Part shown: piece by piece, positions 33,901-42,549 of the stretch
Layout of the letters: the number at the start of each line of letters is the position of its first letter
How positions within the stretch are numbered: the stretch's first letter is position 1
Origin: Alitiscatomonas aceti
GTDB taxonomy: Bacteria; Bacillota; Clostridia; Lachnospirales; Lachnospiraceae
DNA length: 64,000 nt
Reading direction: 5' to 3'
Assembly (NCBI RefSeq): GCF_025567195.1
Contig: NZ_JAOQJF010000005.1
Span: forward strand, 1 to 64,000
Notes under the pieces: model-generated
Told to the model about the DNA's origin: nothing
Databases searched by the model: none
What the model saw: the letters and a program-made list of their open reading frames with translations, nothing else
Made by a program: the position numbers and the translations under genes

Positions 33901-34545
33901 TTATGCGTTTCCCTGTCTTATACAGCCGCCAGGCCCCTGGGGAGCCGCCGCCTGGTCAAAGCTGGGATTGAAGGCATAAAAGTTCCGGCTGTCCAGACGT
34001 TCCTGGAGGCCGCGCAGGGCTTCACCGAATCTCTGGAAATGAACGATCTCCCGTTCCCGGAGGAAGCGGATGGGATCGCACACGTCCGGCTCCTTCACCA
34101 GACGCAGGATGTTGTCGTAGGTGGTGCGGGCTTTCTGCTCTGCTGCCAGATCCTCAAACAGATCTGTGATGGGATCGCCCTTGGACTGGAACTCACAGGC
34201 ATTGAAGGGGATCCCGCCCGCCGCCTGGGGCCAGATCCCGGCCGTATGGTCGATATAATAGGGAGCAAAGCCCTGGGCCTCCAGCTCCTCTGCCGAAAGG
34301 TTTCTCGTGAGCTGGTGGACAATGGCTGCGATCATTTCCAGATGGGCCAGCTCCTCGGTGCCTATATCCGTAAGCACTGCCTTCTGCTCCCCATAGGGCA
34401 TGGAATACCGTTGGGAAAGATAACGCATGGACGCTCCCATCTCACCGTCTGGGCCACCATACTGGCTAATGATCAGCTTCGCCAGCCCCGCGTTGGGCTC
34501 TTTGATATTTACCGGATACTGAAGCCGTTTTTCATACCTCCACAT
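33901..34545 (-). CDS. cotJC: Spore coat protein CotJC (manganese catalase family)
   Basis: The 214-residue protein matches CotJC: MWRYEKRLQYPVNIKEPN, LIISQYGGPDGEMGASMRYLSQR cut by the usual TDIGTEELAHLEMI metal-site helix, and EQKARTTYDNILRL. It belongs to the manganese-catalase/ferritin-like fold and is deposited in the spore coat. It is the last gene of cotJABC, one base after cotJB's stop. The C-terminal tail (QGPGGCIRQGNA) is slightly extended. Confidence 0.94.
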   Translation of the reverse strand: MWRYEKRLQYPVNIKEPNAGLAKLIISQYGGPDGEMGASMRYLSQRYSMPYGEQKAVLTDIGTEELAHLEMIAAIVHQLTRNLSAEELEAQGFAPYYIDHTAGIWPQAAGGIPFNACEFQSKGDPITDLFEDLAAEQKARTTYDNILRLVKEPDVCDPIRFLREREIVHFQRFGEALRGLQERLDSRNFYAFNPSFDQAAAPQGPGGCIRQGNA

Positions 34546-34546
34546 A

Positions 34547-35056
34547 TTAATATCCTCCTTCCCAGGGCCATTTTTCCGTCACCCAGGTCCAGGTATTCCC
34601 TATAACATCGTCCACCAGCAGGGGGCCAAACCGGCTCTGGTATGCGTCCATGGCCGCTTTCCTGGCGCCGACAGCGCTCTGGTAATACTGCATGGCCTGG
34701 GCGCAGTCCGGATGAGTGTCCAGGAACAGGACCGCCTCATCCACAGCAAAGCTGGCCTCGTTGATCTGCTTCATCAGTGCCTGCCGGGACGGGTCCATTC
34801 CCGGACACATCCCGCAGCCCTGGCCCGTACCGGGACGGATCCCGCAGGCAGTTCCTGCCGGCGGATACATACCAGGAAATCCGCAGCCGCCTCCGCCGGG
34901 GGCCGGGGGCGGACAGACCGGACGGCAGCAGGTCTGGACCTGGGGTCTGGCCTGGGCGGAAGCCTGGACCTGGATCTGGCCCTGGCAGCTCTTCTTACAG
35001 CACTGTCCCGTTACGCCGGGATCTTTTCCGCTGGCTCCACAATTCATCTCTGCCAT
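34547..35056 (-). CDS. cotJB: Spore coat protein CotJB with a Cys/Gln/Pro-rich N-terminal extension
   Basis: The C-terminal part (about 90-169) is a CotJB domain: LMKQINEASFAVDEAVLFLDTHP, YYQSAVGARKAAMDAYQSRFGPL and TWVTEKWPWEGGY. The first 85 residues are an unusual low-complexity region rich in Cys, Gln, Pro and Gly (CCKKSCQGQIQVQASAQ, CCRPVCPPPAPGGGGCGF). Standard CotJB proteins are about 85 residues, so this one is doubled by the extension, possibly a cross-linking coat segment. The ATG at 35056 follows GGAGG and overlaps cotJA. Confidence 0.88.
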   Translation of the reverse strand: MAEMNCGASGKDPGVTGQCCKKSCQGQIQVQASAQARPQVQTCCRPVCPPPAPGGGGCGFPGMYPPAGTACGIRPGTGQGCGMCPGMDPSRQALMKQINEASFAVDEAVLFLDTHPDCAQAMQYYQSAVGARKAAMDAYQSRFGPLLVDDVIGNTWTWVTEKWPWEGGY

Positions 35057-35295
35057 TTTCTGCACCCTCCCATCATAAACGGATAATCTAAAGACGGGAA
35101 AATCGTTCCCTGCATAAAACCGTGGCTTATGGGATATGGCGTTTCCCAGTTCTGCATGGGAACGTAGCCCATGCCCACCGGAAAGCGGTCCCAGACGCCC
35201 GGCATATTTCCATCCACATGGACCGGTCCAGGTCCCGGAACAGGCATCATCCCGGGAATACGGGAAGCCCCGTCAGGATTCTGATTACAATTCAT
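35044..35295 (-). CDS. cotJA: Spore coat associated protein CotJA
   Basis: The 83-residue protein has a Pro/Gly-rich N-terminus (PGMMPVPGPGPVHVDG) and the CotJA core ETPYPISHGFMQGTIFPSLD followed by YPFM. It is needed for CotJC assembly in the coat. It is the first gene of cotJABC; AAAGGAGAAGGAGC precedes the ATG and it overlaps cotJB by 13 bases. Confidence 0.92.
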   Translation of the reverse strand: MNCNQNPDGASRIPGMMPVPGPGPVHVDGNMPGVWDRFPVGMGYVPMQNWETPYPISHGFMQGTIFPSLDYPFMMGGCRKWQR

Positions 35296-35324
35296 AAGCT
35301 CCTTCTCCTTTCATTTTCTAGTAA

Positions 35325-35352
35325 TAAGGTATGCATATTCTCCCGTTCCGGT
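35325..35352 (-). promoter_or_regulatory. Candidate sporulation promoter of cotJABC
   Basis: On the minus strand CATACCTTA (35325-35333) matches the SigK -10 pattern CATA-N3-TA, with ACC (35350-35352) 16 bases upstream as the SigK-type -35. It also fits the SigE -10 pattern. It lies about 30 bases before cotJA. Confidence 0.55.
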
Positions 35353-35459
35353 ACATAGAAGGCCCGTTTCCTTTTTCCAGGCCAGAGGACAGGTCCCGGT
35401 GCCTTCTTCCCTTCGGCCCATGGCGGTCCCTGCGGAGCGCCTTTGCCACCGTTTCCTAC

Positions 35460-35592
35460 AAGAAAGAAGCCCGATTGCGGGCTTCTCCGCCTGCGGCGGG
35501 CCGCTTCTGCGGCATAATTTCCTTCCGCCGCATGGCGATCCCCGCGGAGCGTTTTTTATGTCATGGGACGTACTTTCCTATGACATAAAAAA
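35460..35592. repeat. Dispersed structured element B, copy 1
   Basis: The element consists of a row of hairpins: AGAAGCCCG/CGGGCTTCT (35465-35473 with 35478-35486), CCGCC-TGC-GGCGG, GCCGC-TTCT-GCGGC (35500-35513), and a long imperfect palindrome TTTTTTATGTCATGGGA / TCCTATGACATAAAAAA (35552-35592). Copy 2 (42320-42452) keeps the same hairpins with different but still pairing bases. On the minus strand it starts at the T run of the terminator of the surface gene. The remainder of 35296-35666 shows no gene. Confidence 0.8.
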
Positions 35593-35627
35593 CCGGCGTC
35601 CATGGATGCAGTTTCCATGGACGCCGG
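35587..35627 (-). terminator. Terminator of the surface-protein operon
   Basis: A perfect 14-pair stem (35593-35606 with 35614-35627, CCGGCGTCCATGGA) is followed on the minus strand by six T, which also form the first bases of element B. Confidence 0.92.
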
Positions 35628-35666
35628 CTGTCTGCCAAAGCTGTCTTCTGTTTCTCCTGACGTTTC

Positions 35667-36926
35667 CTATTCCATCCAGGCTCCGTCGGCTCCTGTCATG
35701 AAGCCGTCGGGAGTCTTCCTGTTCTGGTACATGGCCCCGTAGGGAAGCTGTCCCTCCGTGCTCTGCACCGTTTGTCCGGTGACCGGATCCGTTGCCGGCA
35801 CAGGCACAGGCTCCGCCGGATTTAAGTAATACCATTTCTCACCGATGCTCTGCCAGCCCACAGCCATGCGGCCGTCTGCCGTTCCCAGGTAGTACCAGAT
35901 GCCGGAAAGCTGGATCCAGCCCTTTTTCATGGCGCCGTTTTCCCTGAGATAATACCAGTTTCCTGTTTCCTTCTGGTAATGCCAGCCCCGGTCCATAAGG
36001 CTGTCTGCTCCCATATGGTACCATTCGCCGCCCTTAAAGATCCAGCAGTCCATAGCCATCGCGCCGCCAGAAAACCGGAACTGCCAGTCCTCTCCTGTCT
36101 GGATCCACTGACCTGCGGTTTCTCTGGCAGATACCTGGGGACAGATAAAGCCTGTGCTCTTCACCGGGCGGTAGCTGCCGCCGGAGCCGTTTCCGGATCC
36201 ATTCCCGGAACCGCCGTTATTTCCATGGCCATTGCCGGTATTTCCGTCAGTGCCGTCTCCATCGCCGCTGGTGCCGTCATCCCCGGAACCATCTCCGTCT
36301 CCGGGATCTCCGCCGTTTCCATCTTCCCCTCCAGAACCATCTCCATTTCCAGAGTTATCTCCGTCTCCGGAGCCGCCGTTCTCTCCCTGGTCTTCTCCGG
36401 GGTCAGTAGCTTTCAGCAGAAACTCGGTTTCTCTTCCGCCGTCCGTTTCAAAGACCAGCTCCTCTCCGGCCACTGCGGCGATCCGTTCCACCCGGAGGGT
36501 GATGTCCTCCGTGGAGGCCGTCTGGAGCACGCCCAGCTCCAGCTTTTTCCCGCCGTTAAACAGGCCGTCTCCCGTTCCGTTTCCAGCCAGGAAAATGCTG
36601 AACCGGCCGGTATCCTCTAAAAAGATCCCATCCCGGATCTTCACATCCGGATCCTTCTGGATACTGGCTTCAAAGGTAAACTCTGCCCGGGTGATATCTT
36701 CCGGTTCCGGGGTCTCCAGGGCCAGATCCACCTGGACAGCTCCAATATCCTCCATGTATTTCCCGAATTCCCGGTCTCCGGAAAAATCCAGGGAGATCCT
36801 TACCTGGTTCTCCTTCTTTCCAGACTCCATCTGAATATATCCGCCTCCGGCAGCCAGGGCAGCGATCCCCGTCCCCGCGGCTATAAATGCCGCGGCCATA
36901 AGGCTTCCTATGATCCTTCGTCTCAC
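35667..36926 (-). CDS. Cohesin-like domain protein with wall-binding repeats
   Basis: The 419-residue protein has a signal peptide (about 1-26), a beta-rich domain (about 35-172) with the rhythm of cohesins (VQVDLALETPEPEDITRAEF; FLEDTGRFSIFLAG; KLELGVLQTASTEDITLRVE), a Gly/Asp/Asn/Ser linker of about 75 residues (175-250) and C-terminal CW-binding repeats (WIFKGGEWYHMGADSLMDRG onward). It ends TPDGFMTGADGAWME. It starts with GTG directly after the stop of the M60 peptidase gene, which carries a dockerin. The context supports a wall-bound receptor for that enzyme. The cohesin call rests on pattern only; the wall repeats are clear. Confidence 0.62.
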   Translation of the reverse strand: MRRRIIGSLMAAAFIAAGTGIAALAAGGGYIQMESGKKENQVRISLDFSGDREFGKYMEDIGAVQVDLALETPEPEDITRAEFTFEASIQKDPDVKIRDGIFLEDTGRFSIFLAGNGTGDGLFNGGKKLELGVLQTASTEDITLRVERIAAVAGEELVFETDGGRETEFLLKATDPGEDQGENGGSGDGDNSGNGDGSGGEDGNGGDPGDGDGSGDDGTSGDGDGTDGNTGNGHGNNGGSGNGSGNGSGGSYRPVKSTGFICPQVSARETAGQWIQTGEDWQFRFSGGAMAMDCWIFKGGEWYHMGADSLMDRGWHYQKETGNWYYLRENGAMKKGWIQLSGIWYYLGTADGRMAVGWQSIGEKWYYLNPAEPVPVPATDPVTGQTVQSTEGQLPYGAMYQNRKTPDGFMTGADGAWME

Positions 36927-39900
36927 TTAATTCTTCTCTCCTTCTCTGGTCCGGCCCCCAAGGCCGTCTCTTTTCCTCAGCCGTTCATTCCCGGCCGCCG
37001 GGCCGGAGCCGGGATCCAGCTCCAGCTCCGGCAGCTGTTCCGGAACCGTTATGGTCAGACTGGAGCTGACGGTCCTCTGGCTCTCCAAAGTCTCCGCATC
37101 GTCCACCCGGTAAAGCTCTGCCCGGACATGCTCTGGAAGACTGGTCCCCTCCGGCAGGTAATAGATCCAGATGCCGTCGCTGACCTCTCCCAGGAGGCCG
37201 TTTTCCGGAACCTTTGCCAGGATCAGGGATTCTGCCTGGATGTTTCCATCCGCATCCGTTCCTCCCACGATCTGGCCCTTTTCGTCCCATAAAAGCACCA
37301 CGTTATAGGCCGGGTTTCCCTTATAGGTTCCTGTAAACACGATGCTGCCCTCCGGGATCACTCCGTCTGCCCCGCCGTTGATGGCAAAGTCCTTCATGAG
37401 CCTTCCCATACCGGCTGCATCCATTTCCACATTATCTCCTGTCTGGCCCAGCAGGGAAAGATCCGATATGGAAAGCTCCCGGCCTCCCTGGCCGTCTGCC
37501 GTCAGCTTCACAAAGGCCGCGTCGTACGTATAAAGAACGGTGCCGTCATGGAAGTACACAGTCTGGCTGCCGTCTTCCAGGGTAAATGTATCTGCGCTCA
37601 CCGGGACCCTCTCCCAGGAGCTTCCGTCCTGGCTGACACTGACGCTGAATTTTCCTATGGGAGTTCCCTCGGCCGCCGTGTAAACGAGCCCGGTCACCAG
37701 CTCCGGCTGGTTTAATTCCAGGACGATCTCCGGCGTCTGGCCGGCCTTTACAGAGCCTGTAAAGGTGGTAACAGCGCCCTCAGTCTCCAGATCCACCATC
37801 TTTTCCAGCCCTGGCTGCACATAGGTATCCGGATGATCCTCTCCCGGCTCCTCCAGCTCACTGTTGGTCAGGTTGGTGCTGACGGTCCATAAGGTCCGGT
37901 CGATGTCGCCCCTGTGGCTCACCTTGACCTCCTTTGTCCTTCCTGGCTCCGTTTTTTCCAGCCATTTGTCGTATCCGGTGATCTCATACGTATAGACCCG
38001 GTTGTTGGCTGTGGCGGCCACATCCGTAAATACAGCCTCTCCATCATGTGCGTATGCGTAGCCCACAGACTGCTTTTTCTCCGTTCCGCCGTCCCTTTCG
38101 CAGCGGACGATCTCGTAGATCCATACGTTTGTGTCCCCGGAGATCTCCAGGTTCACCTGGTTTTCTCCATTCACATACTGGATGGTTCCCTGGGGAACGC
38201 TTCCCTTGGCGGAAGACTCCGTTTTCTGGGAGGTGTTCCGGTTTTCCATCTGCCATACCCGGTTCTCATCGTTGGCGAACCAGATGCCCCGCTCCTCCTT
38301 CTCAAACTGGGAGGCATAGCGCACAGTGTCTGCGTCCGGCTCCATGCCCCAGTGGCGGAAGAAGTCCAGAAGGTCCTTCCGGGCCGCAGCCGCCGCCAGC
38401 CGCATCAGCACATTGTCCTTATCGGTCCCGGAAAGCTTCAGCTTATTTCCTTCCGCTCCCGGTGCCGAGGATGGCTTACGCACATAGGAATCCATTCTGG
38501 CAAAGATCAGATTTTCCAGCTGCTCTTTGCTGGTATCAAAGGTCTTGAAATTATAGCCGCCCATATCGTAGGCCAGATGGAGCTGCCAGTACATGGCCAG
38601 CTGCACCGCCCCGTCAGACGCCTTTCCCCTGGCTCCCGAGATGGTCTTTTTAAATACGTCCTCGTACTTGAACCGCAGGGAATCATTGGTATCCCTGGCC
38701 TTGGCCAGCAGCGGGTAATAATTATTGGTCACCTCCGCCACCGCGTAGGCCCCTTCGTTGATCTCATGGCCGATCTCATGGGAAAGCCCCCAGCCGAACA
38801 GGCTGCCGGACTGATACTTTCCCTCTGCATCCGCAATCACGGGCTCTCCCTTTACCATTTCCTGGAACTGGGGCCACTCGATGCCGATGTGGAGGCCTCC
38901 GGCGTACATGAAGGCGCCGGCAAACATCCTCTGGTAGCGGATATTCAGACGGCCGGCCGGTACCTGGTTGTGGGGCTCGGCATCGGATGCCGTGCTTAAG
39001 CCCTTATGGGCGTAGAACAGCTCCACCATCTGATCCATGGCCGTCATGGACTGCTCCAGGGCCGCGGCCTTCTCCGCTGCCGTATTCCCGGCCAGTCCCT
39101 CCAGGATCTGGTCCGAGGGGCCGGAGATCATGGTATACCGGCTCACGATGTCCGTGGCTCCGTAGATACAGTTCATCTCATCATAAGCATGGTCTTGATG
39201 ATCCCGGTTATGGAGAGCCTCCATATCCCGGACCATGGCCTCCAGCCCGTTCACATAGGCCTCCGCCAGCTTCAGACGCTCCGCCGGATCCTTTGTATCC
39301 GAAAGATCCAGCACCGGGATCTTCGTCCCTCCGCTGACCCGGACGCCGTACTGCTCCTGGCCTGCCTTTCCGGTGTAGACCACATAGAGCTGTCCGCCCC
39401 GCTCCAGGTCCATATCGTCCAGGGCCTCCAGCGTAAAGTCATTGGCTCCCGCCTTTAAAACTCCCAGCTCCTTATGCCACTTCTCAGAGGTTCCATGGTA
39501 CTGGGTCTGTATCAGCCTGAGCCTGGTGCCGTCCCCGGTCTTATGGGCGGGGCTTCCCACATAAACGGTGACCGTCTCCCCGGCCTTTGCAGTCACGCCC
39601 AGGGGCTGGTACGTATTGAGACCGCCCTTGAAGGTGATGTGGCCGTCGGAGTTTCCTGTATCCTTGCTGTCCACCGCCTGGATCTCCGCCTGGAGCGCAC
39701 CATCCTTGAAGATCCGCTCTGCGTTGGCCAGCTCCGTTTCCAGGATCTCCTTCCTGGGGTGCAGCTCCCCGCTGACCGGATCCGGCTGGTCCAGCCGGTC
39801 CTTAAGGCTCTGGATCCGTTTTCCCATGGTCTCCCGGTCCTCGTCCGACCGCAGGCTCACATGGTAGGGATCCCCGTAAAGGTCCATGATCTCGTCCTCC

Positions 39901-42245
39901 AGCGAGTCGTAGTAATAGAACTTAAGCTCTGCCATGGAGATCCGGCGGCTGTTTCCATCTGCGGTGCTTAAAACCAGCTGCACAGCCTCGGCCTCAATGG
40001 GCCTGTCCGCCCGGAATTCGTAGTAGGCCTTATTGTTGCTGGTCTTTTTCTCCAGGACGCCGGAAACAGAATTCTTTGTGCTATCCTGGATGTCGTTCCG
40101 GTCTGTCCAGTAATAAAGCACTGCCTTATTATAGGAAAACGTCTGTTCTCCGTCTGGGATCACCACCATTGTGTCCATTTCATAGGACCTGTCAAAGGAC
40201 ACAATGGGAGCTTTTTTCAAATCATAATAGGTCGCACCCGAATCCCAGTCGATACGGGCCCAGGAGGTCTCATAGTTTCCATCTACAATATCATACTGAC
40301 CTTTGGAGACATCATACCCATAGCGCACCGACTCGATATGGGCGGTCACCGGTTCTCCCGGCACCTCCACATTGATCCGTTTATAATCCGGCGTCACCGG
40401 CGGATCCAGGGCCGCCGTCACTCCCGTATAGTGGACCGATTCCGGTCCCTCTCCCAGCGGGTTCACGCCGGTCAGATAAACGTCATACTTTGTCTTATCC
40501 TCCAGCCCCTTAAGCTCATACCGGTTCTCCCGGATATCCGGGATCTTCGTGTACGCTCCCTGGGAGTCGCCGTACTTCCTGTAATACAGGTTATAGCTGT
40601 CTGTATCCATCATATCCTTCCAGCTGATGGAAAGCCCCTTATACCGGGATGTCACCGTGATATTTTCCGGCGCAGGCGGAAGGCTGGCCGCCCTGGGACG
40701 CCCCACAGCCTCTGCCGCCGGGCTCTTCCAGGCCCCGTTCACCAAGCGGATCTGGATCTCATAGGAATTTCCATTGGCCAGCGCCCCGTCTCCCAGGCCT
40801 TCTGCCCGGAATTCCGGCTTATCCGTCTGGAAGGTCTGTGTCACCTCGTTTTTCTTACTGTTGACTCCATGGACCGTCACCTCGTAGCCCGTCACATTGG
40901 GCTGTCTCCGCCAGGTCACGGTAAAGGACGCGTCCCCGTTCTCCACCTGCACCCGCTCCGGTGCTGTCATTTCCGGCTCCGGGATCCGTTCCTTCATGTC
41001 CCCCAGGAACTCCACCTTTGCAATATCCACCAGAGCGGTGTTCCCCAGGGTCCGGCTGACCTTAATGGTCACCTTCTTCACGGCTGTCTGGCCCTTCAGA
41101 TCGATGACGATGGGGCCTCCCTGGCTTACGGTCTCCTCTTTTCCTGTGAAAAATTCCAGAAGCGCCCTTCCCAGGCTCCGTTCCTTTACTTTTCCGTTTT
41201 CGATCTCAAAGACCTTTTCTTTTCCCTTTTCTGTCTCCACAGAAACAGTTCCGTCCACAATGGTGTTGCCGGAGCCGTCCACCGGGTCGATGACGAACCC
41301 GGCCATGGTCTTTCCGGAGTCAAACTCCGCAGAAATGGTCACCGGATTCTCCCCGGAAATGGCCTCCTCACTTTCCAGTGTAAGGCTGGCCGCACCGGAA
41401 AACAGCTGCTCCACCGTTCCCTGGGAGATCTCCGCGTTGCTGGCGGACACCGTATGGATCTCTTCCTCTGTGATCCGCATGGTCCGTGTCTCCCGGGCAG
41501 TCCTTGCGTCTTCCTTATAATACTTTGCAAAACATGCTATGTCCGCCAGATCCACCTGGCTGTCGCTGTTCAGATCGGCCCGGTCATAAAACAGATCGTC
41601 ATGGACCTGGCCGGAGGCTGCCAGCTTCAGAAGCTCCTCCTTATCGTCCTCATCCACAGCCCCGCTGCCGTCAATGTCGCCCATGGCCAGAACGCCGATG
41701 CGGCTTCCGGCTCCGCTCTCCCCGTATCCGTGGTTTTCCGGCGCATCGTTCATTAAACGGATGGAGACCATGTCCCCCTGGATCCGGATCCCCTTCTGCT
41801 CATAGGCCACATAGGAGACCGTATCGTTTTCCGGCTCCATCCGGAGGTCATACATCCCATCGGGAAGCTCCGTCAGCTCACAGCTCCCCTCTGTGTATGT
41901 ATTCCCGTCTCCAGCCGGCAGGGTAAGGCTTCCAAAGGCCGGTTCGGCCATGGAGGAATCCTCTTCCTCCGACGGATACAGCTCCACATTCCAGGTGGTC
42001 TCCGGAGCCTTTACGACGCCCTGGACCTCCACCCTAAGGATCCCGTTCCTCTCCTCCAGAAGTCCGGCTAAGGCTTCTTCCCCGGCCGCCGCATCCGACA
42101 TGGTGGCGGTCATCCGGGTCCTCTGGTTTTTCTGCGGCATTCCCATGGCTCCCGTCCGTCCCAGCGGGCTCTGCACAGCCATAAGGACCGCCAGAAGAGC
42201 CGCTGTCGACCGCATTCCCGTTCTCTTTTTCACAGTTCTTTTCAC
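36927..42245 (-). CDS. Large secreted M60-type metallopeptidase with dockerin and FN3 domains
   Basis: The 1772-residue protein has a signal sequence (about 1-33) and a type I dockerin at 188-243, with two calcium loops DIDGSGAVDEDD and DLNSDSQVDLAD. Two fibronectin type III-like domains follow (about 430-640), then a discoidin-like region (about 650-780), and a peptidase region with SHEIGHEINEGAYAVAEVTN. The zinc motif is H1156-E1157-x-x-H1160, with E1171 as likely third ligand. M60 (enhancin/ZmpA-like) enzymes cut glycosylated mucins. No LPxTG or wall repeats are present, so attachment may use the dockerin. The start is GTG at 42245 behind AGGAGG. The domain limits in the middle are approximate. 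Confidence 0.85.
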   Translation of the reverse strand: MKRTVKKRTGMRSTAALLAVLMAVQSPLGRTGAMGMPQKNQRTRMTATMSDAAAGEEALAGLLEERNGILRVEVQGVVKAPETTWNVELYPSEEEDSSMAEPAFGSLTLPAGDGNTYTEGSCELTELPDGMYDLRMEPENDTVSYVAYEQKGIRIQGDMVSIRLMNDAPENHGYGESGAGSRIGVLAMGDIDGSGAVDEDDKEELLKLAASGQVHDDLFYDRADLNSDSQVDLADIACFAKYYKEDARTARETRTMRITEEEIHTVSASNAEISQGTVEQLFSGAASLTLESEEAISGENPVTISAEFDSGKTMAGFVIDPVDGSGNTIVDGTVSVETEKGKEKVFEIENGKVKERSLGRALLEFFTGKEETVSQGGPIVIDLKGQTAVKKVTIKVSRTLGNTALVDIAKVEFLGDMKERIPEPEMTAPERVQVENGDASFTVTWRRQPNVTGYEVTVHGVNSKKNEVTQTFQTDKPEFRAEGLGDGALANGNSYEIQIRLVNGAWKSPAAEAVGRPRAASLPPAPENITVTSRYKGLSISWKDMMDTDSYNLYYRKYGDSQGAYTKIPDIRENRYELKGLEDKTKYDVYLTGVNPLGEGPESVHYTGVTAALDPPVTPDYKRINVEVPGEPVTAHIESVRYGYDVSKGQYDIVDGNYETSWARIDWDSGATYYDLKKAPIVSFDRSYEMDTMVVIPDGEQTFSYNKAVLYYWTDRNDIQDSTKNSVSGVLEKKTSNNKAYYEFRADRPIEAEAVQLVLSTADGNSRRISMAELKFYYYDSLEDEIMDLYGDPYHVSLRSDEDRETMGKRIQSLKDRLDQPDPVSGELHPRKEILETELANAERIFKDGALQAEIQAVDSKDTGNSDGHITFKGGLNTYQPLGVTAKAGETVTVYVGSPAHKTGDGTRLRLIQTQYHGTSEKWHKELGVLKAGANDFTLEALDDMDLERGGQLYVVYTGKAGQEQYGVRVSGGTKIPVLDLSDTKDPAERLKLAEAYVNGLEAMVRDMEALHNRDHQDHAYDEMNCIYGATDIVSRYTMISGPSDQILEGLAGNTAAEKAAALEQSMTAMDQMVELFYAHKGLSTASDAEPHNQVPAGRLNIRYQRMFAGAFMYAGGLHIGIEWPQFQEMVKGEPVIADAEGKYQSGSLFGWGLSHEIGHEINEGAYAVAEVTNNYYPLLAKARDTNDSLRFKYEDVFKKTISGARGKASDGAVQLAMYWQLHLAYDMGGYNFKTFDTSKEQLENLIFARMDSYVRKPSSAPGAEGNKLKLSGTDKDNVLMRLAAAAARKDLLDFFRHWGMEPDADTVRYASQFEKEERGIWFANDENRVWQMENRNTSQKTESSAKGSVPQGTIQYVNGENQVNLEISGDTNVWIYEIVRCERDGGTEKKQSVGYAYAHDGEAVFTDVAATANNRVYTYEITGYDKWLEKTEPGRTKEVKVSHRGDIDRTLWTVSTNLTNSELEEPGEDHPDTYVQPGLEKMVDLETEGAVTTFTGSVKAGQTPEIVLELNQPELVTGLVYTAAEGTPIGKFSVSVSQDGSSWERVPVSADTFTLEDGSQTVYFHDGTVLYTYDAAFVKLTADGQGGRELSISDLSLLGQTGDNVEMDAAGMGRLMKDFAINGGADGVIPEGSIVFTGTYKGNPAYNVVLLWDEKGQIVGGTDADGNIQAESLILAKVPENGLLGEVSDGIWIYYLPEGTSLPEHVRAELYRVDDAETLESQRTVSSSLTITVPEQLPELELDPGSGPAAGNERLRKRDGLGGRTREGEKN

Positions 42246-42319
42246 ACTTTCCTCCTATGGATCAGATTTATTGCCTGCGGAGTATCCATTTTTTAGGGGA
42301 TCTTCGGTCCCCATGGCAC

Positions 42320-42452
42320 AAGAAAGAATCCTGCTCTTGCAGGATTCTCCGCCTGCGGCGGGTCGCATTTGCGACGAAATTCCATACCGCCGCAGTGCGA
42401 TTCTGCACGAAGTGCTTTTTTATTTGATAGGAATTTCCTATCAAATAAAAAA
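42320..42452. repeat. Dispersed structured element B, copy 2
   Basis: Hairpins correspond one by one to copy 1: AGAATCCTGC/GCAGGATTCT (42325-42334 with 42339-42348), CCGCC-TGC-GGCGG, GTCGC-ATTT-GCGAC (42362-42375), and the palindrome TTTTTTATTTGATAGGAA / TTCCTATCAAATAAAAAA (42416-42452). Stem bases differ from copy 1 in pairs, so pairing is kept. It fills the gap between the M60 gene and the CBS gene; nothing else is seen in 42246-42549. Confidence 0.8.
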
Positions 42453-42480
42453 TCCGGTCAGAATCAGATTTCTGGCCGGA
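42447..42480 (-). terminator. Terminator of the CBS-domain gene
   Basis: TCCGGTCAGA (42453-42462) pairs with TCTGGCCGGA (42471-42480), one G-T pair, followed on the minus strand by six T shared with element B. Confidence 0.82.
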
Positions 42481-42549
42481 TCCTATTTCCCCGTCTCATG
42501 ACGCCCAGTATAACACATCAGACGTTTTTTGAAAAGAAAATTTTTGCAT

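Noticed and set aside
35460..35592. Possible insertion sequence or CRISPR-like array
   Set aside because: There is no transposase, no regular repeat-spacer pattern and no flanking target duplication; the element is a set of hairpins.
40338..41756. Long plus-strand frame opposite the M60 peptidase gene
   Set aside because: It is the complementary frame of a GC-rich gene; the minus-strand product has dockerin, FN3 and zinc-site motifs.
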